Position numbers and translations under genes: made by a program. From the NCBI GenBank assembly GCA_023412495.1, contig JAEYNP010000052.1, positions 1 through 64,000 of the forward strand: DNA of 64,000 nt, written 5' to 3'. Position 1 is the first letter of the stretch; each line of letters starts with the position of its first letter. The notes under the pieces are model-generated. The model saw nothing but the letters and a program-made list of their open reading frames with translations, was not told where the DNA came from and did no database searches. The stretch is from Pseudomonadota bacterium (GTDB lineage Bacteria > Desulfobacterota > Desulfobulbia > Desulfobulbales > Desulfocapsaceae). Shown one piece after another: positions 56,146-64,000 of the stretch.

Positions 56146-56697
56146 TTACTTTTGGATGGATCCAAGCTCAGTCCAACTCATCTTTTCAATGCCGAAAACG
56201 AGGTTCATTTCCTTCCGGAAGCTTTCGTTCAGTTCTAGGAATTCGCGACCAAGTCTTGATACTTCGTCGGGGTCATTTGCATTACCGAACGTTAGCAGAT
56301 TGTCTGCCTCTTTGCTGAGGAGTTCGTAGAATCCTTCCTTGAGAAGGAAGCGCTTAGCCTGTAGCTCAATGTAAACTTCTGATAGCGGTACAATGTCTTT
56401 ACCTTTCATCAACCCTTCCACCTTGATACCGCTACGCATTCTATTAATGTCAGCACCAATGCTGGCAAGCTTTAATTGAAGCTTTGCCACAGCCTCGTAC
56501 TGGTCAAGAAGCACTTTCTCCTCAAATTTGGAACGTCTCTCCAATAGCAGCTCCAAGCGTTTTTGTCTCTTCTCGAATTGATTATCCACTGCCTTTTCAA
56601 CAACGTGGCGTAAGACGAAGACTAACGCAGCACCGCAAGCCAAAAGGATAACTACCGGAATCGAATACTGTCTTATCCAGTTTATAAGTTCATTCAC
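56146..56697 (-). CDS. Membrane-anchored coiled-coil hypothetical protein
   Basis: A 183-residue protein. The first 28 residues contain a membrane helix (YSIPVVILLACGAALVFVLR), then a long coiled coil (FEKRQKRLELLLERRSKFEE and on) and a helical C-terminus. I prefer GTG 56697, because AAAAGGAGAC lies just upstream, over ATG 56715. Lower GC than the chromosome around it. Function unknown. Confidence 0.65.
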   Translation of the reverse strand: MNELINWIRQYSIPVVILLACGAALVFVLRHVVEKAVDNQFEKRQKRLELLLERRSKFEEKVLLDQYEAVAKLQLKLASIGADINRMRSGIKVEGLMKGKDIVPLSEVYIELQAKRFLLKEGFYELLSKEADNLLTFGNANDPDEVSRLGREFLELNESFRKEMNLVFGIEKMSWTELGSIQK

Positions 56698-57125
56698 AAT
56701 GTCTCCTTTTTGCATCGAGATAGGACGGCCAATTACCCGATCGCCCCCTCATAGATACTTTACGGATGAACAAAGGAACAGCCTCGTTATTAAAATGATT
56801 TATTCATTTTTAATATTATGTTACCTATCAAAAAAAACACCGGTTATTCGGTGCATTTTCTGATTTTAGACAAGTACCTTTTTGGGAATTAATATTCGTG
56901 TTGTGTTTATCATGATTTATCTCAGCTATTAATCCGCTAACCGCATTATAGCCCGCAATTCCCAAGTATTATTTCAGAAGATAAATAGATATCACTGATT
57001 AACCTCATTCTCTATCGTCTCTCATTATATTAGCATCCTTCCAAGTCGATAGAATGAATCTTTAAAGCTGCCGAATTGATGTCATCAAATACGGCGTATA
57101 TGTCAATCGTGTCATTCAAATAGAT
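56698..57125. other. AT-rich gap in the island
   Basis: 428 bases, very AT-rich, between the 183-aa gene and the effector candidate. It has ACACCGGTTATTCGGTGC (about 56838-56855), a small hairpin. No gene or clear promoter is supported. Confidence 0.3.
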
Positions 57126-58490
57126 CTATTGAATCATAGACCTCGATTGATATTCTTTAATTATATCAATTAGCTTGTTCTCACTGTTTTGCTCATCAAA
57201 ATAGCTTTGCGATTCTTTCGATACGTCTTTTACACAATCAATCCTCCCATTGGCATATGTCACCTCGACAAGAATTTGTATGTCGTCGAAAGAACCGTAG
57301 GATGTGAAATCGCTATATCTGCGATCAATGTACCATCCTGCTCCCCAGGTTCCTAATCCTCTGATCCCAGCAAAAAAATATTCTTTGAGGCTTCCCTTCG
57401 TCATGGGGAGGTTGCTATCGACTGAAAACCTGGCAATGATACCGTAGTCTTTTGCTATGATGTTGCGAAGTTTTCCCGACCAATGTAAGGGAGCTGTTCC
57501 CACTGCAATTTCTCTTTGCAATGCGAGGTATCGTCCCAATGGTGAAATAACCTCAGTAGAGGTAGTTGCAGAGGGGGCGCGCCAATGTATCATGCCTGGC
57601 ATATCAGGGCTATTTTGAACCATTTTAAATAGGCATTGGTGTCTGTAATTTTGAAGGGCATGCTGTGCGGCTCTGTTTCTTGGTAGGCAAAGCCATACCC
57701 TGTTATGGTATTTAAAATCATCAGGTATATCAGTACAGTTGTAATATTTAAAAGACCGGAGGCCGATGAGCCGAAATGTCTTGTCTAGTTTCTGGATAGC
57801 TTTCGAATCCTCGAAAACAATGTTTGGCACGAGTCGTCGACTCCAATATTCTGCAGCTGGTATTGGGTCATCGACTCCAGGATAAATAATGTCAAGGCGG
57901 AGTTGATGGCCTTCAGCAATTCCGAGATTCCAAAAAGAACTTAGGGCTCGGTGTTTAAAGGTTGAGTGTCGAAATCGGATAATGCTCTTGTAGAGGGCGT
58001 GTGTTAGCTTAAGCTGAAATTCTTCTAAGGTGTTATATTCGACGGGGAGCACACGAGCTTCCTCGGCCAACCGATGTTTTAAACCTTCAACTTTTTGTCT
58101 TTCGCTGCCAGGATCATCGTTTGCTTCAAGTTTTTTAAAGAAAGCGATTATCTGTGGTTTTGGTCGCCCCTCTTTTTGGAACGATTTGGTGTTCAGTCTA
58201 ATAGCTAGATTCGCTTCGCTTTCAGTGTTGCCTTTACCATATTTACGCCCTACAATCAGTACTACAATATCGCTGTTTTCGAGTTTTTCATTGAATATGT
58301 GCTGAGGATCAGATCCTCCAAGAGGAGAAAGTGGGGTTTCATGATGCCAAACGTAAGGAAGCAAGATGATTTGCATCGGCTCCTCAGTGACGGTAGAAAT
58401 TTCGTGGATAATGTTTTGGGCGGCAGTCTGTTCCTTTTGAACATCACTTGCTCCGGCAATGAATATCTTTTGGACTGAATAAGATGTCAT
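57126..58490 (-). CDS. Putative conflict-system protein with DUF4062/TIR-like N-terminus
   Basis: A 454-residue protein. Residues 1-105 (KIFIAGASDVQKEQTAAQNI, NSDIVVLIVGRKYGKGNTES) follow the DUF4062/TIR-like flavodoxin pattern seen at the N-terminus of many immune-type effectors. Residues about 220-400 contain FRLIGLRSFKYYNC, RVWLCLPRNRAAQHAL, DYGIIARFSV and YFFAGIRGLGTWGAGWYIDR, a Gly-rich loop that could bind a nucleotide. I cannot name this second domain. No membrane segment. Low GC and an island setting suit a mobile defence or toxin gene. Confidence 0.6.
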   Translation of the reverse strand: MTSYSVQKIFIAGASDVQKEQTAAQNIIHEISTVTEEPMQIILLPYVWHHETPLSPLGGSDPQHIFNEKLENSDIVVLIVGRKYGKGNTESEANLAIRLNTKSFQKEGRPKPQIIAFFKKLEANDDPGSERQKVEGLKHRLAEEARVLPVEYNTLEEFQLKLTHALYKSIIRFRHSTFKHRALSSFWNLGIAEGHQLRLDIIYPGVDDPIPAAEYWSRRLVPNIVFEDSKAIQKLDKTFRLIGLRSFKYYNCTDIPDDFKYHNRVWLCLPRNRAAQHALQNYRHQCLFKMVQNSPDMPGMIHWRAPSATTSTEVISPLGRYLALQREIAVGTAPLHWSGKLRNIIAKDYGIIARFSVDSNLPMTKGSLKEYFFAGIRGLGTWGAGWYIDRRYSDFTSYGSFDDIQILVEVTYANGRIDCVKDVSKESQSYFDEQNSENKLIDIIKEYQSRSMIQ

Positions 58491-58966
58491 AATTCCCCCT
58501 TAATTGTTTAATAATGTCCATATGAAACAGAATAGTTGTCGGGCACAAACTATAACAGTGGATTATGTTCACCTAACCCAATTTATGGTTTATATTAATA
58601 CCGAGGGAGTAGCTTTTGAGCGCAGTATAAAATTTGACCAATTATTATCTTTATCTTATGCATTATTTACAGCTAACGAGTCTGTAAGAAAAGGCAGATT
58701 TCAAAAATCCAGTATTTGTCAAAATATTAGTTCGCCATCCCTAACCGATATTAGCTTCATTATTTTATGAGAAATACTCTCAATTATGGCCTTGGTATAT
58801 CAACTGACCCTAAAAAAAGTTTTGTTGCTTTTGTTTTTATAAGTTTACTTTTATTTCTTTTTAAGCCGATAGGCTTTCACGTTCACAACGACCTGCATCA
58901 ACAGCGGCACGCCCAAGAACATCGCATCAGCTAGGCGCGCTTCTTGCAGTATGGTGAATGCAATGT
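58491..58966. other. Low-GC gap with a possible remnant
   Basis: A 476-base gap before the OLD-family gene. Most is AT-rich and non-coding. At 58851-58973 on the minus strand an open frame from a TTG encodes one hydrophobic helix (ADAMFLGVPLLMQVVVNVKA) and a basic end (YRLKKK); it may be a remnant of another gene or a small membrane peptide. Weak evidence. Confidence 0.3.
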
Positions 58967-60643
58967 TTAGCAATTTAGTTTTTTATTAACCTTCTTTATT
59001 ATTTTACAGAACTCAGCCATTTCTTCCTCAGTATAGTCAATATGTTTCTTGAACTCTTCTAGCACTAGTTTCTTGAGATTATCTTTAGCAGTTTTTCTTT
59101 CATCGGCTACAGCTGAGCTAAGAGCCAAAGCAAGGTCCCCAGTCATTACATTTTCAATAATTCTTTGTGGTACAATCCCCTCTATGCAGTCTTTTCCTGG
59201 CCTTGAAACACCAATTGGGCAAAAATCTTTCAAATGATTTAGTCCCAATCTCTCTAGGCAACGCACAGAGTCTACCTCTGCGTCTTTGTCAAATGTTACA
59301 TAAACAGAATCAAAACTATTCAGTACGAATTTGACCAATAAAGTGTTTTTAAAAACTCCTTTACCACCATATGGTACAATGTCTATATCGGATTGCAAAT
59401 TGGGAGCAGTTAATTTGTGATCACGAATGTGATTGAAATACTCGACATCTAGATCCCCTTCTACCAGCAGCACTTTTGCTTTTTTTGCAGTAAAAGCTGC
59501 GCCCCATGGCTCAAACTCTTTAGCAGACATTCCTAGGTGCTCCGCAAAAGGAGCCATCCATTTCTCGCCCGTTGTGTCGACTTGAAAAGTAGATGTAGTT
59601 TTTTGGCTTTCATGTTTTCTAGCCAAAAGTATGTTCGCAGCTGGTTGCTCATGGTTGAGCATGTGCGGATTGTGAGTAGTAACAATTATTTGTATACCTA
59701 ATTCCGCACTGAGGATACGCAATAACTTGCCAAATTCAGATTGAGCCGATGGGTGTAGAAAACTTTCGGGTTCTTCAACTATTACAATAGGGGTAATTTT
59801 ATCCTTTGGGTCTCCCTGCTCTTTTATGCTTTTTGCTTGGAGTATCGACATTAATATTTGAGTACGATTTTGCGTTCCACTGCCCCATTCTGTTAGTGGA
59901 ATTTGAACTTTTTTATCTTTCAGGTTGATAATAAATGGCACATGTTTTGACGAAAATGACTCTATGCTCGAAAATTCAACATCATATTTTTCACTTAATC
60001 GCCCAAGCAATGATGACAAGTCACTCTTATGATGCTTAGCAAGTTGCTGCACTTTTTGAGCAACAGTTTTCCTTGCAGAATATAAAGATTTTTGCTCTTC
60101 ATCTGACAACATTACTTGGTAAAAAGATCTAAGACGACCTCTTGATACAAAATAGTTATCGTCTGAAGACATTGTAGAATTGTGTAAAAATAGCAACTTT
60201 GATGTTTTTAATTTATTTGCAATCTCCCTCGCAGCTTGTTCTTCGATGCGAATCTTTTGTATGGTTGCTTCAATGTTTTTGCTCCCTGTTGAATCGATAA
60301 TGTATTTTATACATATACTTTCATTATCACTGAGTGAAATATTTGCAATTTTTTCAATAAACAATACTAAAGACGGATCATCATTTTTTGATATATCTAG
60401 ACAGTATTCAACTGATATTTCTTCCTAGTCACACCATTGTGTTTTATCCTCTATAAAATCAAAACCTTCATAATCAGAAGCCCAAGGTCTCTCACCGCTG
60501 TATAATAGATTCAAAATCAATTTTATGAGAGAAGATTTCCCTGAGTTATTAATCCCTGAGATCGCACAATAGTTGTTCTCAAACTTTATTGAAATGTCTT
60601 CTAATGTTTTAAAGTTCTTTGCTGTCAATGCGGTAATGCGCAT
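58967..60643 (-). pseudogene. OLD-family ATPase/TOPRIM nuclease with in-frame TAG
   Basis: One frame from ATG 60643 (AAGGTGA upstream) to 58967, 559 codons, interrupted only by TAG at 60425-60427. Before it lie ITALTAKNFKTLEDISIKF and Walker A AISGINNSGKSSLIK; after it the ABC-type signature region WGSGTQNRTQILMSIL, Walker B PIVIVEEPESFLHP, His switch TTHNPHM and a TOPRIM domain (VLLVEGDLDVEYF, VTFDKDAEVD). This is an overcoming-lysogeny-defect type nuclease, a common defence effector. The stop separates Walker A from the rest, so it is inactive unless TAG is suppressed. An attC site sits just upstream. Confidence 0.8.
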
Positions 60644-60660
60644 ATTGTCACCTTAGATTT

Positions 60661-60722
60661 GCTAACGTTCCGCCTCACCGGACCGCGCTGTTTGCGGGGT
60701 CCGCGTGGAGGCGGTTGTTAGC
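60661..60722 (-). repeat. Integron attC site 1
   Basis: Read on the minus strand: R'' GCTAACA, arm CCGCCTCCACGCGGACC, apical CCGCAAACAGCGCGG, arm GGTCCGGTGAGGCGG, R' CGTTAGC. The arms pair imperfectly with unpaired extra bases, as attC recombination needs. It starts 15 bases after the stop of the 107-aa gene (60738). R'' is complementary to the first bases of that cassette (G-TTAGC at 61073-61078). Confidence 0.85.
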
Positions 60723-60737
60723 TTATTTTTATTGTCT

Positions 60738-61061
60738 TTAAACAAAATACTCGTTCATATAAATGAAGCCAATTAACATTGAGAAGATATGGCAAAATGC
60801 CAAAAAAGAAAAAGCGTTTTTCAAATACTTTGTATTGAAAGTGAAATACAAGACTATCCCGTAGAGTATATATTGGAAAAACATTATGATTATAAATGGA
60901 CTTCTTATGTCTTCGTAAAAAACGGTTGATAACATTGTGTAAGGAAAAAAAACTCTAAATGGTATATAAGTTCCATGCCCTCCTGCAGCAAATAAATTTG
61001 TTATTATTATAGCCGCTATTTGGATCAGCAGAGAATATATAATGATTTTAATTCTAGTCAT
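60738..61061 (-). CDS. Cassette-borne membrane protein (107 aa)
   Basis: A 107-residue, low-GC hydrophobic protein with three to four helices (IIIYSLLIQIAAIIITNLF, IIIMFFQYILYGIVLYFTF, AFSFLAFCHIFSMLIGFIY). It fills the cassette between two attC sites, with 11 bases from the boundary to ATG and no ribosome site, typical of gene cassettes. I recognise no family. Confidence 0.75.
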   Translation of the reverse strand: MTRIKIIIYSLLIQIAAIIITNLFAAGGHGTYIPFRVFFPYTMLSTVFYEDIRSPFIIIMFFQYILYGIVLYFTFNTKYLKNAFSFLAFCHIFSMLIGFIYMNEYFV

Positions 61062-61072
61062 TTTTATAAATA

Positions 61073-61134
61073 GCTAACGTCCGGCTCACCGGACCCGCGC
61101 TGTTTGCGGGGTCCGAGTGTAGCCGGTGGTTAAA
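61073..61134 (-). repeat. Integron attC site 2
   Basis: Minus strand: R'' TTTAACC, arm ACCGGCTACACTCGGACC, apical CCGCAAACAGCGCGG, arm GTCCGGTGAGCCGG, R' CGTTAGC. The apical half is almost identical to attC 1. It begins 5 bases after the stop of the 140-aa gene. R'' matches the complement of GTTAAAT at 61586-61592, the start of that cassette. Confidence 0.85.
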
Positions 61135-61139
61135 TTAAT

Positions 61140-61562
61140 TTATCTCCAATCCTTATTTTTAGAAGGCAGATACTTGTAGTTTTGAAAATATATAGCGAAA
61201 GCTATTTGCTCTGCTAGTCTGCTGAATTCCTGTGGATATACTGGGATTAAACAAACATTTCTCGCGTTTTCTTTCCAATCAGTTTTATATAAATGTTGAA
61301 TTACTCGATGGCCCATTGTTCCCCCATCTTCTGTCTTTTTGCTTTTCCCGCCTGCACCTATATACAAAATATCATCTTCAGTTCCAATTATATATAATCC
61401 GGCTTTGTGAATAACTCCGCTTTCAATTCCTGTTTTAATATCTTCGTTCAATTCTTCAAGATTGTTTCCTTTAAAGAAAATTTCTTTTTCTAATGAAATA
61501 TTTATAGAAAAAAATTCATTGATTGTTTTCTTGACGAGTTCAACTAAGTCTATTGTTTTCAT
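61140..61562 (-). CDS. Cassette-borne GIY-YIG-like protein
   Basis: A 140-residue protein. AGLYIIGTEDDILYIGAGGK reads as the GIY...YIG pair, MGHRVIQHLYKTDW places an Arg on the following helix, and RLAEQIAFAIYF a Glu, as in GIY-YIG nucleases; these could be active-site residues. It fills the cassette between the GTTAAAT core (61586-61592) and attC 2. Low GC. A nuclease or DNA-binding role is inferred only. Confidence 0.65.
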   Translation of the reverse strand: MKTIDLVELVKKTINEFFSINISLEKEIFFKGNNLEELNEDIKTGIESGVIHKAGLYIIGTEDDILYIGAGGKSKKTEDGGTMGHRVIQHLYKTDWKENARNVCLIPVYPQEFSRLAEQIAFAIYFQNYKYLPSKNKDWR

Positions 61563-62098
61563 ATAATCTTTGTTTTTAATCTAAAATTTAACGTTTAATA
61601 GGCCGCAGAGGATTTTCGGGATGAATAATCACCACATTGTGGCATTACACACCCTTTTTCCTAGAACCGATTTGAATCTTGTTCTAGAGCATTCATCCGT
61701 TGTTGTTTATTCTTGGCTTTCCTATGTAATAGAAATGTAAGAACTTCATGGCATGATAGACGAGTTCCCACCCTTTGACAAGCGAATTGCCATGCCGGAT
61801 TTTGATGCGGCTTTTGAGTGTTATTCCTGTTAGTTCGTGGGGCCTAAGTGGAAATTTTACTTAGTATTATAACGGTATTCGGATGAGGAAATCTGTGTTT
61901 CAGACCACCTCGATGCACGATTTCTGGGGAAAATCGCCTGTTATGCGACTGCGGCACTAAGTATTAATTAACTGCATGAGTGGTAATATCTGTTGAAATT
62001 TCGGCAATTTCACATCGATGTTTTTTGGGTGTTGGAAGTTTTCTCTGATTGACAAGGAGTATTTATTCACGGAAGCTCAGGAAGGCAAACCTTCCAAC
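61563..62098. other. Gap beyond the cassettes with a lone integron core site
   Basis: A 536-base stretch. At 61586-61592 the minus strand has GTTAAAT, fitting the integron core GTTRRRY and marking the start of the first cassette, but there is no attC-like palindrome beside it. It could be attI-like or a decayed attC. No integrase gene or other ORF is supported in this gap. Confidence 0.45.
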
Positions 62099-62896
62099 TT
62101 AGAGGCGTTCCAGCTTATCGGTTACTGCCAAGATAAGGCTTGCGGTGAGCTTGTTGCGCTCGACCGTGCCGATGAAGTGTTGTTGCTCGTTTATTACCGG
62201 GAGGATATCGGTATTGAGTTCCTCCATGCGTGCAAGGGCATCGCGCTTTGAAGTGGTTGGGGTGGTCGCATGGTCGGCGCTCACAAAGCCCGGCAGTTTT
62301 GCCAGCTCTGCCCGATCCGCCTCGCTGCCGTTGTTCAGGAGCTGTTGGAATAGGTCGTAGCCCTGGTCGCCTGCAACTCGCAGGTATCCGAGCAGGTCGG
62401 CTGCGTTATACATGCCGAATAACCTGCCATCCGGTTTATTCACCACGACGACACGGAGGGAGGAGCTCCCTGACAGCGCATCGAAGTAGTTTTTGATTGC
62501 CGGCCCGTAGTAACCGCCATGGCCGAGCTTGAACTCGAGCGCCTGGATCTTGCGCTCGATCAACTGCCGCAGCTCCTGGCTGCCGCCTTTTGACCCCATC
62601 CCCAGCATCTGCATGGCATCCTGGATGGTCGCGGAACCTTCCGGCGCCACCTGGCCCTCGATTTTGGTCTGCGCCGCTGCCGCCCACAGCTCGGAGAGAT
62701 CCGCCTTCACGCCGAAGAGATCGATCCCCTTGAGCCTGCCTGTGGCTAATGCCATCACCAGCAGGGGGATAACGAGGAAGACCAGGTCGATGGTCTTGAT
62801 CTCGTATTTGCCACCGGAGAGGACTCGAAGCAGCAGCGAGCCGAGCACCAGCGCTCCTCCAAGAGCCAACATGATGATGACTGTCGAGGGTTTCAT
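62099..62896 (-). CDS. Membrane-anchored CBS-like protein
   Basis: A 265-residue protein with two N-terminal helices (TVIIMLALGGALVLGSLLLR and IDLVFLVIPLLVMALATGRL), a linker region, and a C-terminal part with two CBS-like halves (LRVVVVNKPDGRLFGMYNAA and DILPVINEQQHFIGTVERNK). The second half shows the typical strand-helix end. It may sense nucleotides at the membrane. AGGAGG precedes ATG. High GC returns here, so it is probably outside the island. Confidence 0.7.
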   Translation of the reverse strand: MKPSTVIIMLALGGALVLGSLLLRVLSGGKYEIKTIDLVFLVIPLLVMALATGRLKGIDLFGVKADLSELWAAAAQTKIEGQVAPEGSATIQDAMQMLGMGSKGGSQELRQLIERKIQALEFKLGHGGYYGPAIKNYFDALSGSSSLRVVVVNKPDGRLFGMYNAADLLGYLRVAGDQGYDLFQQLLNNGSEADRAELAKLPGFVSADHATTPTTSKRDALARMEELNTDILPVINEQQHFIGTVERNKLTASLILAVTDKLERL

Positions 62897-63076
62897 CGGT
62901 GTCCTCCTATTCGGATAAACTCCATCTTTTCAAAGATGATTATTTCCATCCGGGACTATGGCTTCTTAAGTATAAGTGCGCATATGTTAAAATGTTAGGT
63001 CAAATTACAAATAAACGGTGCGGTATCGAGTTGGAGGAGCGGAATCAGACAGTGCGAATAAGAAACTGCCAAGTGA

Positions 63077-64000
<924 letters not shown>

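Noticed and set aside
58504..58770. 88-codon plus-strand ORF in the island gap
   Set aside because: No ribosome site, no domain, and composition like random AT-rich DNA.
61563..62098. Integron integrase or attI beside the cassettes
   Set aside because: No tyrosine recombinase ORF is present; only a single GTTAAAT core is seen.

Overview
This window is a GC-rich (about 60 percent) bacterial chromosome segment. The gene set suggests a respiratory deltaproteobacterium in the broad sense (Desulfobacterota/Desulfuromonadota type). The hints are a sigma54 activator with several -24/-12 promoter matches, a UGA-encoded selenoprotein, a response regulator with a C-terminal zinc ribbon, HD-GYP and PAS signalling proteins, a GlgE pathway and two quinol oxidases. 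The assignment is an inference; there is no rRNA or other marker in the window.

Layout. 0.2-6.5 kb: an exported hypothetical, a HAD phosphatase, a DUF342/FapA-like protein, an AcuB-like CBS protein, a dynamin-like GTPase with an intrinsic terminator, and a small hypothetical. 6.7-9.2 kb: a response regulator and a sigma54 activator whose receiver domain has lost key residues. 9.4-18.5 kb: a tightly overlapped reverse operon glgE, treS-maltokinase fusion, glgB, GH77 glucanotransferase (alpha-glucan synthesis from trehalose and maltose 1-phosphate). 18.7-25.4 kb: stress genes, namely a thioredoxin-like selenoprotein, a PfpI/DJ-1 protein, a three-PAS histidine kinase, HdeD, WrbA and a double PRC-barrel protein. 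25.6-32.2 kb: a six-hairpin glycosidase plus GT4 pair, two SDR-type proteins and a UbiA prenyltransferase. 32.7-35.0 kb: dodecin, a baeRF-like protein and a DUF502 membrane protein. 35.3-39.3 kb: an eboD/eboE-like pair plus two methyltransferases behind a consensus-like sigma54 promoter. 39.5-46.3 kb: cydAB facing a convergent cyoABCD operon. 46.7-53.3 kb: a FadL-type porin, then a cyclic-nucleotide-domain methyltransferase followed by two membrane HD-GYP phosphodiesterases. 53.4-55.3 kb: crcB, DUF190, MFS. 55.5-62 kb: an AT-rich island with a TIR/DUF4062-like effector candidate, an OLD-family nuclease broken by an in-frame TAG, and two integron-type gene cassettes with attC sites. 62-64 kb: a membrane CBS protein and the start of a DEP-domain/FAD-disulfide-reductase fusion.

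A second layer of structure is a set of degenerate short-repeat islands in intergenic gaps. Several form large inverted repeats that fill the gap between convergent genes, and some run into coding sequence and supply C-terminal tails. A separate MITE-like element with terminal inverted repeats lies between eboE and the next methyltransferase.

The most interesting items are the UxxC selenoprotein read through UGA from a sigma54 promoter, the integron cassettes whose R' and R'' boxes match as expected, the methyltransferase plus double HD-GYP operon (a possible signal-to-c-di-GMP circuit), the ebo-like cluster under sigma54 control, and the repeat-island architecture.
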